In this document: piece by piece, positions 8,789 through 21,244 of the stretch
Numbering within the stretch: the first letter of the stretch is position 1
Layout of the letters: each line of letters opens with the position of its first letter
Source: Nocardioides guangzhouensis
GTDB lineage: Bacteria > Actinomycetota > Actinomycetes > Propionibacteriales > Nocardioidaceae
Length of the DNA stretch: 64,000 nt
NCBI RefSeq assembly: GCF_004519545.1
Contig: NZ_SDKM01000023.1
Coordinates: 1-64,000, forward strand
Direction: 5' to 3'
Made by a program: the position numbers and the translations under genes
The notes under the pieces: model-generated
The model's database searches: none
Told to the model about the DNA's origin: nothing
What the model saw: only the letters and a program-made list of their open reading frames with translations

Positions 8789-9073
8789 TCAGGTGGGTGG
8801 GCCGGTCGATCCGTTGGTCGTTTGGTAGATGAGTGCCCTGGCCACGTCACGCAGCGGGACGTTGGTGTCCTGGGAGAACCTGCGCAACACCTGGAATGCT
8901 TCGTCGGCATCGCACTGTCGCTCGGCCATGATCATGCCCTTGGCCTGTTCGATGACCGCCCGTGAGGACAGGGCCGTCCGCAGTTGTGAGACTTCGAGCC
9001 GCAGCGCATGGGTGTCCGGCTCGGTCCCGTTGACCGGGGTGCCGTTCGACGGCGATCCAGGCGTCGGTGTCAT
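8789..9073 (-). CDS. ANTAR-domain RNA-binding antiterminator
   Basis: 94 residues. A short Pro/Thr-rich lead is followed by a coiled segment (HALRLEVSQLRTALSSR) and a complete ANTAR domain: RAVIEQAKGMIMAERQCDAD, EAFQVLRRFSQDTNVPLRDV, then ARALI. ANTAR proteins bind paired hairpins in nascent RNA and prevent termination. The protein lacks a receiver or GAF domain, so signal input must come from elsewhere. The start is ATG with AGGAGGTGGG upstream. Confidence 0.92.
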   Translation of the reverse strand: MTPTPGSPSNGTPVNGTEPDTHALRLEVSQLRTALSSRAVIEQAKGMIMAERQCDADEAFQVLRRFSQDTNVPLRDVARALIYQTTNGSTGPPT

Positions 9074-9729
9074 GCTGCCCACCTCCTGAGATTCAAGAAT
9101 CCTTGGACGCTCAAACCACAGCCGCCAACCCTCGTGCCGTGACGGTGAGCGGGCCGGCAGAGGCAAGGTACAACCGGATCCGGCTACCCGACAAGGAGTT
9201 GTCCAGTCCGTTCCAGGCGTGGGGCGACCAGGCGCTCGGGTACACACTGGGTACACACGCCAACGAGTAACGGCGGCTGACGCTGCACAACCTCGAAAGG
9301 CAAAGGTGCAGGTCAGCCGCCGTTTTGGGGACCAACGAGCGGGCCGGATGGCCCCGCTCACTAGATGTCGTAGTTCTGACCGTGGACCATGTGTGACCTG
9401 CGAAGACGTCGAGTCTTCAAGGCTGTGGGCCGCACGAGGGCCGCACGTAGGTTGCTCCGTTCCGGCCCGCTCGACGCACAGGGAGGACGAGGTCGACCAC
9501 CTTCGATCCCTTGGCCTCTGAGGATCTTGACGGCGCGCCACGTTGTGGCGAGGGGACTGTTCCTCGACAGGCCGATCAGGTGGACTTCGCTCGCCACTCG
9601 GTGGGTCAAGGGGGGTGACCGTCATCTCGTCCTGGGCATTCGCGCAGCCAACCCGGCGCATGGATGCGACCCGTGCCAAATGCGCGTAGTGTGGAATCCC
9701 TCCCTCGGATCCGGTGAACGGCGGCCTCC
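9074..9729. other. intergenic with repeat tail and terminator
   Basis: 656 bases without an intact gene. They hold a strong hairpin at 9269-9325. At 9363-9378 there is the tail AGATGTCGTAGTTCTG, also found at the ends of repeats B (22.68 kb) and C (26.61 kb, with a G change). On the minus strand this tail reads as a peptide end GQNYDI plus stop, in line with the 3' end of a vanished gene. CGAGGGCCGCACG and GTGGGCCGCACG motifs nearby also echo the repeats. Confidence 0.5.
9269..9325 (+). terminator. rho-independent terminator-like hairpin
   Basis: Arms AACGGCGGCTGAC and GTCAGCCGCCGTT pair perfectly. An inner GTGCAC/GTGCA extension follows, the loop is about 15 nt, and TTTT follows the right arm on the plus strand. 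No gene directly upstream on this strand is visible, so it may terminate a lost gene. Confidence 0.7.
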
Positions 9730-10602
9730 ATGAACGGTCTGAGCCTCGGGATCCCCGGGGTCGGGGTTGTCACGCCAGGAACCCACTTCTGCGCGCTCTA
9801 CTCGGGTCCGGCCGAGCGTGACCGGTTGTTGTACCCCTTCCTCGAGGAGGGGTTGCGCCAGGGCGACAAGTGCCTGTGCCTGATCGACGATGTCGAGCCG
9901 GCGGTGGTCCGGGACCGGGCCGTGGGACAGCCCGGCCCGGAGTACTCGCGACGGTCGGCGCAGCTCGACGTCGAACGAGCATCGGACGCCTACCTTCCCT
10001 CGGGGGAGTTCTGCGTCGACGACATGATGAGGTTCCTGGCAGAGAGCGTGGACGCGGCGACCGACGACGACTTCGACCTACTGCGGGCCGCCGGTGAGAT
10101 GTCGTGGGTGCTGCCCGGGCCACCCGGCTGGGACGACCTGTTCCGCTATGAGTCGGCCCTCAACCAGGTCGTCGAGCAGATGCCTGCGATCCTCGTCTGT
10201 CTCTACGACCTGCAGAAGTTCGGCGCCGACATGCTTGTCGAGGTCCTGTACACCCACCCCAAGGTCCTGCTGGACCGCACGGTGATCGACAACCCCCACT
10301 ACCTGCCCCCGAAGGAGTACCCCGCCGCCAGCATCGAGGCAGCGAACCGATATCCCATGGTCAGGGTAGGTTCGGCCGGCGAGGTGGGCACGGACCAAGC
10401 GTGGGCGTCACTCACCGACGGCGAGCTCCGCGTCGTTGCGGGTGTGGCTGAGGGGATGTCCAACCGCAGCATCGGCGAGGAGCTCTACCTCTCCCGCCAT
10501 ACCGTGGACGCCCATCTCAAGCACGTCTACCTCAAGCTTGACATCCACTCGCGGGTCCAGCTGACCGTGCTGGCCCTGCAGCACGGCTTCCCCACCAACT
10601 AG
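9730..10602 (+). CDS. MEDS-domain LuxR-type regulator
   Basis: 290 residues. Residues about 18-185 form a MEDS (methanogen/methylotroph DcmR) sensory domain: GTHFCALYSGPAERDRLLYP, FLEEGLRQGDKCLCLIDDVE, then FDLLRAAGEMSWVLPGPPGW and VCLYDLQKFGADMLVEVLYT. A LuxR helix-turn-helix closes the protein (LTDGELRVVAGVAEGMSNRS, IGEELYLSRHTVDAHLKHVY). The domain pairing is widespread in actinobacteria, but its ligand is not established. It sits 111 bases upstream of, and co-directional with, the dnaK operon, so it may regulate it. I see no defined operator. Confidence 0.9.
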   Translation: MNGLSLGIPGVGVVTPGTHFCALYSGPAERDRLLYPFLEEGLRQGDKCLCLIDDVEPAVVRDRAVGQPGPEYSRRSAQLDVERASDAYLPSGEFCVDDMMRFLAESVDAATDDDFDLLRAAGEMSWVLPGPPGWDDLFRYESALNQVVEQMPAILVCLYDLQKFGADMLVEVLYTHPKVLLDRTVIDNPHYLPPKEYPAASIEAANRYPMVRVGSAGEVGTDQAWASLTDGELRVVAGVAEGMSNRSIGEELYLSRHTVDAHLKHVYLKLDIHSRVQLTVLALQHGFPTN

Positions 10603-10713
10603 CCCGAGGCCGGTCCGGCCCGATGGTGAAGAAGCACCCGTTCACGGGATGCAGGTGGCCCGGGCCCGGGCGAAGCATGGCCATGACACACGCTTCCGGC
10701 GAATGGAGTGGTC

Positions 10714-12606
10714 ATGGGCAGGGCAGTCGGCATCGACCTGGGAACGACGAACTCGGTGATCGCGGCGAACGAAGGTGGGCAGCCGCAAGTCATCCCCAAC
10801 GTGGAGGGCAACCGGACGACCCCGTCCGTGGTCGCCTTCCTGGAGAACGGCGAGCGACTCGTCGGCCAGATGGCCCGGCGACAGGCGATCCTGAACCCGA
10901 AGGGGACGATCTACTCCGCGAAGCGTTTCATCGGCCACAAGTACGACGAGGTCAGCAGCGAGATGAACACCGTCTCCTTCGACGTGGTCGCCGGTCCCGA
11001 GGGCGCGGCGCGCTTCCAGGTCAACGGCAAGCTCTACGCACCCGAGGAGATCTCGGCGCAGGTACTCCGCAAGCTGGTCGACGACGCCGGGAAGTTCCTC
11101 GGCGAGCGGGTCACCGAGGCGGTCATCACCGTCCCGGCGCACTTCAACGACGCGCAGCGTCAGGCCACGAAGGACGCCGGCAAGATCGCCGGGCTCGAGG
11201 TCCTCCGGATCATCAACGAGCCGACGGCTGCCGCCCTCGCGTACGGGATGGACAAGCTCGAGAACGAGACCGTGCTGGTCTTCGACCTCGGTGGCGGCAC
11301 GTTCGACGTCAGCATCCTCACGGTCGGGGACGGCGTGGTCGAGGTTCGATCCACGGCCGGGGACACGCATCTCGGCGGCGACGACTTCGATCGACGCATC
11401 GTCGACTACCTGGCCGACGAGTTCAAGAAGTCCAACGGCATCGATCTTCGCGAGGACTCCCAGGCTCTCCAGCGCCTGTTCGAGGCTGCCGAGAAGGCCA
11501 AGGTGGAGCTGTCGGCGGTCACCCAGACCGCCGTCAACCTCCCCTTCGTCACCGCTGACGCCTCCGGGCCCAAGCACCTCAACGTCAACCTGATGAGGTC
11601 CACCTTCGAGCAGCTCACGGCCGACCTCGTCGACCGCTGTCTCGGCCCGGTCAAGCAGGCCATGGAGGACGCCAAGGTCACCGCCGACGACATCGACGAG
11701 GTCATCCTCGTGGGTGGCTCCACGCGGATCCCGGCCGTGCAGGCACTGGTACGCCGCCTGACCGGTGGCAAGGAACCCAACATGACCGTCAACCCGGACG
11801 AGGTCGTGGCCATCGGCGCGGCCGTCCAGGCGGCGATCATCAAGGGCGATGTCAAGGACGTGCTGCTGCTCGACGTCACGCCCCTGTCGCTGGGTCTGGA
11901 GACGATGGGTGGGGTGATGACCAAGGTCATCGAGCGCAACACCACCATCCCGGCCCGACGGACCGAGATCTTCAGCACCGCGGAGGACAACCAGTCCGCC
12001 GTCGACGTCGTCGTGCTCCAGGGCGAGCGGGAGAGAGCGGCCGACAACCGCGTGCTGGCCAGGTTCCGGCTGGAGAACATCCGCCCCGCGCCGCGCGGGG
12101 TGCCGCAGATCGAGGTGACCTTCGACATCGACGCCAACGGCATCCTGCACGTGTCGGCGCGCGACAAGGACACGGGCGCCGAGCAGCAGGTGACCATCAG
12201 CGAGACCTCCACGCTCAGCCAGGAGGAGGTGGAGCGGATGATCAAGGACGCCGAGACCCACCGTGGTGAGGACGCCGCCCTGCGCGAGCGGGTCGATGCC
12301 CGCAACGAGCTCGACTCCGTGGCCTACCAGGTGCGCAAGGCCCTCGACGAGGCCGGCGAGTCGGTGGCCCAGCACGACCGGGCTCGTGCCGAGATGTTGG
12401 TCGAGGAAGCCAGGCAGGCCGTCGAGGGTGACGAACCCGTGGACCGCCTCCGCGCCCTGACCGGCGAGCTCCACCAGATGAGCCAGGTGCTCAGTGCCGC
12501 AGCCCGGGGTGGCGGTGGGCCGTCGACCGGGTCGGCGAGCGCCCCCGACGAGATGTCGGACAGGGATGACGACGACGTCATCGACGCCGAGTTCACCTCC
12601 CACTGA
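10714..12606 (+). CDS. dnaK: molecular chaperone Hsp70
   Basis: 630 residues, normal for DnaK. The ATPase signature begins [20 protein letters not shown]. Further Hsp70 signatures are [20 protein letters not shown] and [17 protein letters not shown]. The substrate-binding domain starts near [20 protein letters not shown], and the helical lid and acidic tail end in [12 protein letters not shown] at 10714 is chosen over the in-frame GTG at 10708. It opens a nine-gene run of overlapping or near-touching genes. I found no HAIR or CIRCE element upstream, so the usual HspR/HrcA control is not evident. Confidence 0.97.
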   Translation: MGRAVGIDLGTTNSVIAANEGGQPQVIPNVEGNRTTPSVVAFLENGERLVGQMARRQAILNPKGTIYSAKRFIGHKYDEVSSEMNTVSFDVVAGPEGAARFQVNGKLYAPEEISAQVLRKLVDDAGKFLGERVTEAVITVPAHFNDAQRQATKDAGKIAGLEVLRIINEPTAAALAYGMDKLENETVLVFDLGGGTFDVSILTVGDGVVEVRSTAGDTHLGGDDFDRRIVDYLADEFKKSNGIDLREDSQALQRLFEAAEKAKVELSAVTQTAVNLPFVTADASGPKHLNVNLMRSTFEQLTADLVDRCLGPVKQAMEDAKVTADDIDEVILVGGSTRIPAVQALVRRLTGGKEPNMTVNPDEVVAIGAAVQAAIIKGDVKDVLLLDVTPLSLGLETMGGVMTKVIERNTTIPARRTEIFSTAEDNQSAVDVVVLQGERERAADNRVLARFRLENIRPAPRGVPQIEVTFDIDANGILHVSARDKDTGAEQQVTISETSTLSQEEVERMIKDAETHRGEDAALRERVDARNELDSVAYQVRKALDEAGESVAQHDRARAEMLVEEARQAVEGDEPVDRLRALTGELHQMSQVLSAAARGGGGPSTGSASAPDEMSDRDDDDVIDAEFTSH

Positions 12607-13160
12607 TGGCCATGTCCGACCACGAGGCACCGACGTCCGAGGCTCCCACGAACAGGACCGGAGGCGACGAGGTGCCGGCGAATGATGCCCCGAAGCAGGG
12701 CGACGAGGCACCCGAGCGCGTCGACCAGTCGCGCCAGGTCGCCGAGCTGGAGGACGCGTGGCGGCGTACGGCTGCCGAGCTGGACAACTTCCGCAAGCGT
12801 TGCGCGCGCGACGTGGTCCGCGGCCGCGAGCAGGAACGGGCGGCCGTGGCCACCAGCTGGCTGCCCGTCCTAGACAACCTGGAGCGAGCCCTCGAGCACG
12901 CGTCGTCCGATCCCGACTCCGTGGTCGAGGGCGTCCGAGCCGTGCTCGCGCAGGCGGTCGGCGTCCTGGCCGACCTCGGCTACCCGCGTCGCGACGACGA
13001 CGGAAGGGCCTTCGACCCCGCCGTGCACGAGGCGGTCAGCACCGTGTCCGGTGAGGGGCTGACGCCCGGCACCGTGGCGCAGGTCGTGCGCCCCGGCTAC
13101 GGGCCTGATGACAAGCTCCTGCGTCCGGCCGCGGTCGTGGTGGCCACCAGGGCATCCTGA
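12606..13160 (+). CDS. grpE: nucleotide exchange factor GrpE
   Basis: 184 residues; TGATG joins it to dnaK. The N-terminus is acidic and disordered. The coiled region holds QVAELEDAWRRTAAELDNFR with KRCARD, and LPVLDNLERALEH is the GrpE signature. A beta-wing C-terminal domain follows (HEAVSTVSGEGLTPGTVAQV, then RPGYGPDDKLLRPAAVVV). It drives ADP release from DnaK. Confidence 0.95.
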   Translation: MAMSDHEAPTSEAPTNRTGGDEVPANDAPKQGDEAPERVDQSRQVAELEDAWRRTAAELDNFRKRCARDVVRGREQERAAVATSWLPVLDNLERALEHASSDPDSVVEGVRAVLAQAVGVLADLGYPRRDDDGRAFDPAVHEAVSTVSGEGLTPGTVAQVVRPGYGPDDKLLRPAAVVVATRAS

Positions 13161-14137
13161 TGGCCAAAGACTTCTACGAGGTCCTCGGGGTCTCCCGCGA
13201 TGCCGACCCGGCCGACATCCAACGCGCCTATCGCAGGCTGGCGCGCCAGAACCACCCGGACGTCAACAAGCACTCCGAGGCGGAGGAGCGGTTCAAGGAC
13301 ATCGCCGAGGCCTACGACGTGCTCTCGGATCCCGAGCTGCGTCGCCGCTACGATGCCTTCGGCGAGGACTTCCGGCGCGTCCCTCCCGACACGGATCCGG
13401 CCGCCTGGCGCCAAGCCCGAACCTACGCCGACGCCGGGGCAGGCGCGCGTGGCCGCTGGTCGTCGGGGGCCGGCCCGTCGGGCGGTTTCGGAGCCGGCGA
13501 CTTCGGTGACGAGATCGACATCGAGGACCTGCTCGGCGGGATCTTCGGCGGCCGGGGGCGCGGCGGTCGGGGCCGGGACGGTTGGGGACCGGGACCGGTC
13601 CCGGGCTCCGACCACGAAGCCGAGGTGGAGGTCTCGGTCGAGGAGGCGTACCACGGCACCGAGCGCAGCTTCACGATCAGCGGTCCCGACGGCCCCCGCA
13701 CGCTCGACGTCACCATCCCGGCGGGAGTGGTCGACGGGCAGCGGATCCGGCTGCGCGGTCAGGGCGGCCCTGGCAGTGGCTCGGCGGCGGCCGGAGACCT
13801 GTACCTGGTGGTCCGGATCGCCGACCACCCGCGCTACCGGGTCGAGGGTCGCGACCTGCACGCACTCCTGCCGATCACTCCCTGGGAGGCCGCCCTGGGC
13901 GCTTCGGTGTCCGTCGACACTCCCGGAGGGACCGCCACGGTGAAGGTTCCGGCAGGCTCGTCCAGCCACCGCCGCTTGCGGCTCAAGGGCCGCGGTCTTC
14001 CCCACAGACGAGGCGAGCCGGGGAACTTCTACGCCGAGCTGCAGGTCCGCGTGCCCGGGACCCTCACCGACGAGGAGCAGCGGCTCTTCGAGGAGCTCGC
14101 GAAGGTGTCCGGCTTCGACGCGAGGAGCAGACGATGA
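13160..14137 (+). CDS. DnaJ/CbpA-type Hsp40 without zinc finger
   Basis: 325 residues. The J domain holds HPDVNKH (the HPD tripeptide that stimulates DnaK). A Gly/Phe-rich linker ([20 protein letters not shown]) leads directly into the two C-terminal substrate domains. The four CxxCxGxG zinc repeats of classical DnaJ are absent, so this is a type II (CbpA-like) co-chaperone. The next gene encodes a CbpM-like modulator, which fits. TGATG links it to grpE, and ATGA overlaps the next gene. Confidence 0.93.
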   Translation: MAKDFYEVLGVSRDADPADIQRAYRRLARQNHPDVNKHSEAEERFKDIAEAYDVLSDPELRRRYDAFGEDFRRVPPDTDPAAWRQARTYADAGAGARGRWSSGAGPSGGFGAGDFGDEIDIEDLLGGIFGGRGRGGRGRDGWGPGPVPGSDHEAEVEVSVEEAYHGTERSFTISGPDGPRTLDVTIPAGVVDGQRIRLRGQGGPGSGSAAAGDLYLVVRIADHPRYRVEGRDLHALLPITPWEAALGASVSVDTPGGTATVKVPAGSSSHRRLRLKGRGLPHRRGEPGNFYAELQVRVPGTLTDEEQRLFEELAKVSGFDARSRR

Positions 14138-14444
14138 CAGCGGGCACACACTTCGCCCTCGCTCGGCCCTACAGGCTCAGCCTGGACAGCTATGCACAGG
14201 TCACCGGCGTACATCCCGAGCTCGTGCGCCGCCTGGTTGCCCTCGGACTGCTGGACGTCACCCGCGACGCGCAGGGCCGCTTGTGGTTCAACCCTTCCCA
14301 GGTGAAGGAGATGGCCAGGATCCAGCGGCTGCGGATGAGCCTGAACCTCAATTACTGCGCCATCGGGCTGGTCGTCGAGCTGCTCGACAGGATCGCAGAG
14401 CTGGAGAAGGCACAACGGCGTACGTCACGACGAGGAGGCGCTCC

Positions 14445-14454
<10 letters not shown>
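14134..14454 (+). CDS. CbpM/MerR-like chaperone modulator
   Basis: 106 residues beginning [20 protein letters not shown]. It resembles the MerR-type winged helix of CbpM/HspR proteins: [20 protein letters not shown], then [19 protein letters not shown] and a C-terminal helix [20 protein letters not shown]. CbpM binds the J domain of CbpA and inhibits it. HspR, which represses dnaK, has a related fold, so repression of this operon is an alternative role. The lack of an inverted HAIR repeat upstream of dnaK favours the CbpM reading. It overlaps both neighbours. Confidence 0.8.
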
Positions 14455-17077
<2,623 letters not shown>

Positions 17078-17081
<4 letters not shown>

Positions 17082-17530
17082 CCGCGACCACCCAGAGGTC
17101 GACGAAGGTCGAGTGCATCAACTGCGGGGCCAGGAACCGCGTTCCGGCGGTTGCCGAGGGCACGCCACGCTGCGGGAAGTGCAGTACTCCGCTGCGTTGG
17201 GTGGTGGACGCGAACGACGACGAGTTCCACGCCGTCGTGGACGAGTCGAGCTTGCCCGTGCTGGTCGACGTGTGGGCTCCGTGGTGCGGCCCCTGCCGGA
17301 TGGTCAGCCCAGCCCTGGAGAGGCTGGCCGGGGAGCTGGCCGGCAACCTCAAGCTGGTCAAGGTCAACGCCGACGACAACCCAGAGGTGAGCCGGAGGTT
17401 CGAGGTCCGGTCGATCCCGACGCTGGTCCTCCTCGACCACGGCACGGTCGTCGACAAACAGATCGGCGCCCTTCCGGAGCACCAGCTGCGCTCGTGGCTC
17501 GAGTCCAAGCTGCCGACGGGGGCGTCATGA
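17078..17530 (+). CDS. thioredoxin with N-terminal zinc ribbon
   Basis: 150 residues, of the thioredoxin 2 (TrxC) type. The N-terminal pair [10 protein letters not shown] and CGKCSTP forms a zinc-binding ribbon. The thioredoxin fold carries the active site [15 protein letters not shown] and cis-proline [10 protein letters not shown]. It overlaps clpB by ATGA and is followed by a zinc-finger gene with the same overlap, so it is translated as part of the chaperone operon. A zinc-ribbon thioredoxin beside ClpB suggests repair under oxidative stress. Confidence 0.95.
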
Positions 17531-17805
17531 CTGCCAACCCGACGCGCGTCGGGGCCGACCCGCACCTCGGAATCATCCGGTCCGTGCCGCCACCCGCCCG
17601 GCGCGCGTGCGCGGAGTGCATGCGGCTCGGTACCCCGTGGGTGCACCTGCGCCAGTGCCTGACCTGTGGCCAGGTCGGCTGCTGCGACTCGTCACCGATG
17701 CGACACGCGCGCGCTCACGCTGCCACGACGGGTCACGTGGTCGTGCGTTCGATCGAGCCGGGGGAGAACTGGAGATGGTGCTATGTCGACGAGCAGTTCG
17801 TCTGA
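17527..17805 (+). CDS. UBP-type zinc finger protein
   Basis: 92 residues made of a single UBP zinc finger: RRACAECMRLGTPWVHLRQC, LTCGQVGCCDSSPMRHARAH, then AATTGHVVVRSIEPGENWRW. Cysteine and histidine spacing fits zf-UBP. Bacterial versions are common next to thioredoxin-reductase-like flavoproteins; their role is undefined. It overlaps the thioredoxin gene by 4 nt and the next gene by 23 nt. Confidence 0.88.
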   Translation: MTANPTRVGADPHLGIIRSVPPPARRACAECMRLGTPWVHLRQCLTCGQVGCCDSSPMRHARAHAATTGHVVVRSIEPGENWRWCYVDEQFV

Positions 17806-19450
17806 GCTCGAGCTCGAGAGCCTTCGCGAGACCCCCGACACGACCGGCGCCTATCCCCGCCTCACGGACGAGCAGATCATGCTGCTCTCGCAGTACGGCG
17901 AGCGGAAGACGCTGACCAAGGGCACCATGCTGTTCTGTGCGGGGGACCGCGACTGCGCCCTGTTCGTCGTCCTGGACGGCAGGGTCCGGGTCGTCCAGGA
18001 GGAGGGCCCCGGGGGAGCGGCGCGAGTGCTCGCCGTCCACGGGCGGGGTCGCTTCGTGGGTGATCTGTCGATCCTGACCGGCCAGGCCGTCTACGTCACC
18101 GCCGTCGCCCAGACCGACGTGGAGGTCCTCGAGGTTCTCTACGACCGGCTCAAGGAGGCGGTGACCCAGGATCAGGCGCTGGGAGACTTGATCCTGCGCG
18201 CCTTCATCCTCCGACGCAACATCCACGCCGACCTCGGCGCCGGCCTCCGGATCATCGGCTCCCGCTACTCGGCCGACAGCCGACGGCTGAGGGACTTCGC
18301 GAGCCGCAATCGCATCCCGTGCCGCTGGGAGGACGTGGAGGAGGATCCCGAGGCAGAGGTCACCCTGCGGGCGTTCGACATCCCACCCGACCAGACCCCC
18401 GTCGTGATATGGAAGGGGCAGACGGTCCTGCGAAACCCCAGCACCACCGAGCTCGCCGACCTCATCGGGCTACGAGCGGCGCCGAGCCGGGCGGCGTACG
18501 ACCTCGTCGTGGTCGGCGCAGGCCCGGGCGGACTGGCCGCGGCGGTCTACGCCGCATCCGAGGGACTCTCGACGGTCGTCCTGGACGCGCTCGCCACCGG
18601 CGGGCAGGCGGCCACCTCGTCCCAGATAGAGAACTACCTGGGCTTCCCGGCCGGTATCACCGGGGCCGAGCTGGCCGACCGCGCCGTGGTGCAGGCCCGA
18701 AAGTTCGGCGCCGTCTTCAGCATCCCCGGCGAGGCGACCTCTCTCACACAGGCCGACGGCTATCACGTGGTGGGGCTGGCGGAGGGGGACTCCCTCGTCG
18801 CACACGCCGTGCTCGTGGCCACGGGTGTGCGCTACCGACGGCTCGACATCCCGGGGATGGACCGCCTCGAGGGCAGCAGCGTCTACTACGCCGCCACGGA
18901 GTTCGAGGCCCGGTTGTGCCGACAGGACCCCGTCACCGTCGTGGGCGGCGGCAACTCTGCGGGCCAGGCGGCCTGCTTCCTGGCCCGTCGTTCGCCGATG
19001 GTCAACCTGGTCATCCGACACGACGACCTGGCGAGGGACATGTCACGCTACCTGGCCGACCGCGTCGAGCAGTCGCCACGCATCAAGATCTGGCGCCACA
19101 GCGAGGTGTGCGAGCTCATCGGGGAGGAAGCACTCCAAGAGGTGCTGGTGCACCACCTCCAGTCGGACGAGGAGCACCGCGTCGCGACGACAGCCCTGTT
19201 CGTGATGATCGGTGCGGCCCCCCACACCAGCTGGCTCCAGGGAGAGATCCCGCTGGACGCGAAGGGGTTCATCCTCACCGGGCCCGCGGCCGACGGCTCC
19301 GACGGCGTGTTCGAGACCCGCCGCCAGGGCGTGTTCGCCGTGGGCGACGTACGCAGTGGCTCGGTCAAGCGCGTCGCCTCCGCCGTCGGCGAGGGCTCGG
19401 TCGCGATTCGCCACGTCCACCAGTTCCTGGAAGCCGAGGGACGTCGGTGA
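17783..19450 (+). CDS. cNMP-binding TrxR-like flavoprotein
   Basis: 555 residues, three modules. A cyclic-nucleotide-binding domain (about 25-145; LDGRVRVVQEEGPGGAARVL, GRGRFVGDLSILTGQAVYVT) is followed by a thioredoxin-fold segment (about 170-235; RRLRDFASRNRIPCRWEDVE, then TPVVIWKGQTVLRNPST). The rest is a thioredoxin-reductase-like FAD/NAD(P)H domain with VVGAGPGGLAAAVYAASEGL, VVGGGNSAGQAACFLA and FAVGDVRSGSVKR. The TrxR redox CATC is replaced: the segment reads SSVYYAATEFEARLC. It may therefore pass electrons by another route or act as an NADPH sensor. It ends the overlapping part of the stress operon. Confidence 0.92.
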   Translation: MSTSSSSELELESLRETPDTTGAYPRLTDEQIMLLSQYGERKTLTKGTMLFCAGDRDCALFVVLDGRVRVVQEEGPGGAARVLAVHGRGRFVGDLSILTGQAVYVTAVAQTDVEVLEVLYDRLKEAVTQDQALGDLILRAFILRRNIHADLGAGLRIIGSRYSADSRRLRDFASRNRIPCRWEDVEEDPEAEVTLRAFDIPPDQTPVVIWKGQTVLRNPSTTELADLIGLRAAPSRAAYDLVVVGAGPGGLAAAVYAASEGLSTVVLDALATGGQAATSSQIENYLGFPAGITGAELADRAVVQARKFGAVFSIPGEATSLTQADGYHVVGLAEGDSLVAHAVLVATGVRYRRLDIPGMDRLEGSSVYYAATEFEARLCRQDPVTVVGGGNSAGQAACFLARRSPMVNLVIRHDDLARDMSRYLADRVEQSPRIKIWRHSEVCELIGEEALQEVLVHHLQSDEEHRVATTALFVMIGAAPHTSWLQGEIPLDAKGFILTGPAADGSDGVFETRRQGVFAVGDVRSGSVKRVASAVGEGSVAIRHVHQFLEAEGRR

Positions 19451-19493
19451 GGGGTCGGCGCCCGCCACGAAGCCACGAAACCAGGAGGACTAC

Positions 19494-20117
19494 ATGACCA
19501 CCTACAAGGTCGGCTACTTCGTCGGAAGCCTGTCGTCGACGTCGATCAACCGCATCCTGTCCAAGGCCCTCATCCGGGTGGCCCCGGACGACCTGGAGTT
19601 CAGCGAGATTCCCATTGGCAACCTGCCGCTGTACAGCCCGGACTTCGACGACGACTACCCGCCTGAAGCCCGAGCGCTCAAGGAGTCGATCGCTGCCGTC
19701 GACGCCATACTCTTCGTCACCCCCGAGTACAACCGTTCCATCCCCGGAGCGTTGAAGAACGCGATCGACTGGGCGTCCCGACCCTGGGGACGAAACTCCT
19801 TCGACCACATCCCCGCCGCAGTGATCGGAGCCTCCATCGGCCAGATCGGCACCGCCATGGGTCAACAAAGCCTGCGCGGTGTGCTCAGCTTCTGCAACGC
19901 TCGCCAGATGACCTCACCCGAGGCCTACATCCAGTACTCCCCAGATGTCTTCCAGGACGACGGCGAGGTCACCAACGACTCCACCAGAGAGTTCCTCCGC
20001 GCCTTCATGGCCGAGTTCCGCATCTACATCGGCATGGTCCTGACCGTCCTGCCGCGCCGACAAGAGACGGGCGACGACGCGCAAGGCGAGCCCAATGGCA
20101 AGGATGACGGCAGCTAG
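19494..20117 (+). CDS. NADPH-dependent FMN reductase
   Basis: 207 residues of the flavodoxin-like FMN_red family (ArsH/YieF/chromate reductase type). The phosphate-binding loop is VGSLSSTSINRILSKALIRV. The family motif is FVTPEYNRSIPGALKNAIDW, and the third flavin loop is AAVIGASIGQIGTAMGQQSL. It would reduce quinones or flavins with NADPH. AGGAGGA lies 7 nt before the ATG. It follows the TrxR-like gene by 43 bases on the same strand and is the likely last gene of the operon. Confidence 0.9.
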   Translation: MTTYKVGYFVGSLSSTSINRILSKALIRVAPDDLEFSEIPIGNLPLYSPDFDDDYPPEARALKESIAAVDAILFVTPEYNRSIPGALKNAIDWASRPWGRNSFDHIPAAVIGASIGQIGTAMGQQSLRGVLSFCNARQMTSPEAYIQYSPDVFQDDGEVTNDSTREFLRAFMAEFRIYIGMVLTVLPRRQETGDDAQGEPNGKDDGS

Positions 20118-20140
20118 GAACGATGACCGACGGATCGAGC

Positions 20141-21244
20141 TCACTCCCGGGAACCAGGTGCGGTCCCCGGTCGCCCCTTCCGCACGTCCTGACGCGATTC
20201 CTGTCGGTACGTGTAGGCGGCGGCCCGGACCACGTCGTCGCTCTCCAGACCCGCCCCGAGAGCGCCGCCCAGTGTTGCGAGAGAGCTGGTGAGCCACGCC
20301 AGCTTCAGGTAGTCGCCAATTCGCACGGCATGCCCGATCCCCTCCTCGAGCAGCTGTCCAGGCACCAGGACCGGTGAGGTCACGAGTGCGAGCAGGAGCA
20401 GTGCGACGTAGAGGAAGAGCACACCCAGGACGACCGTTGCCGCGGTAGCCAGGTTGAAGAGGGTTACCTGCTTGCGACCGACCGGATGCGACGTGTGCTC
20501 CCACAGACCGGCGCCCGCGATCAACGCGACCGTGATCCCGGCGAGAGACCCCATCGCGATCGCCGAGAGTCGGATCCAGCCGAGCGAGGCGCTCAGCTGC
20601 CAGATGTCGGGGGTGACGAGGGCCAACACCGCCGTTGCCAGAGCGGCCGTCAGCGCTCTCGAGAGTCCGATCGCAAGTCGCCACGGCTGGTTGGCCCGGA
20701 TCATCCCGATCAGTAGTCGCAGGTTCCCACTGAGGACTCTCGCGGTGAACATCACGCTGCCGTCCCTGCCCGGCTGCTGGCTCCTTCCGAGCTCGCTGGC
20801 GCGGCGCCCGAGACCAGCGGCACGGCCCGAGAGGGCGTGGTCCGCCGTGTCCCCCAGCAAGGTGCGCACGAGCCCGACGACCGTGTCACGGGTGCGTCTA
20901 CGCAGTCCGATGGCGCCGAGCGCCGGTAGACACACGACAGCCACGCCGTGCAGAGGACTCGCGTGAGCCACCACCGGTCGCCGGTGAGCCTTCAGCGGCA
21001 AATCGGTGAGACAGACGACCAGATCCCATTCTTCCGTCAAGAGCCGGTCCCGTGCCGCGGCGACGATGGCTGCGTCGTCGGAAGGTGGATACACGAGGGC
21101 GTCAACCACGGTGGATACTCGCCACTGGACGGTGGGTAAGTGGTAACTCAGCTCGGCGTGCAGGTCGTCGGCGAGCATCGATGCAATCTCGGTGGCCGAC
21201 CCCGGAGCCGAGACGATTCCGATCGTCACCTCATTCGTGCTCAT
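20141..21244 (-). CDS. membrane protein, paralogue 1 of a tandem pair
   Basis: 367 residues. The N-terminal ~175 residues are soluble and alpha/beta (VTIGIVSAPGSATEIASMLA, EEWDLVVCLTDLPLKAHRRP, VVCLPALGAIGLRRRTRDTV). About four membrane helices follow, between residues 185 and 335 (LTAALATAVLALVTPDIWQL; AIAMGSLAGITVALIAGAGL; TVVLGVLFLYVALLLLALVT). A basic tail ends it. The neighbouring gene encodes a clear paralogue sharing EWDLVV and the ALGAGLESDDVVRAAAY-type helix. I do not recognise a function. It is convergent with the stress operon, ending 24 bases from the FMN reductase. Confidence 0.78.
   Translation of the reverse strand: MSTNEVTIGIVSAPGSATEIASMLADDLHAELSYHLPTVQWRVSTVVDALVYPPSDDAAIVAAARDRLLTEEWDLVVCLTDLPLKAHRRPVVAHASPLHGVAVVCLPALGAIGLRRRTRDTVVGLVRTLLGDTADHALSGRAAGLGRRASELGRSQQPGRDGSVMFTARVLSGNLRLLIGMIRANQPWRLAIGLSRALTAALATAVLALVTPDIWQLSASLGWIRLSAIAMGSLAGITVALIAGAGLWEHTSHPVGRKQVTLFNLATAATVVLGVLFLYVALLLLALVTSPVLVPGQLLEEGIGHAVRIGDYLKLAWLTSSLATLGGALGAGLESDDVVRAAAYTYRQESRQDVRKGRPGTAPGSRE

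Noticed and set aside
10642-12711. 689-codon minus-strand open frame over dnaK
   Set aside because: Antisense of dnaK; it has a Leu/Gly/Asp-rich pattern without domains. dnaK on the plus strand is certain.
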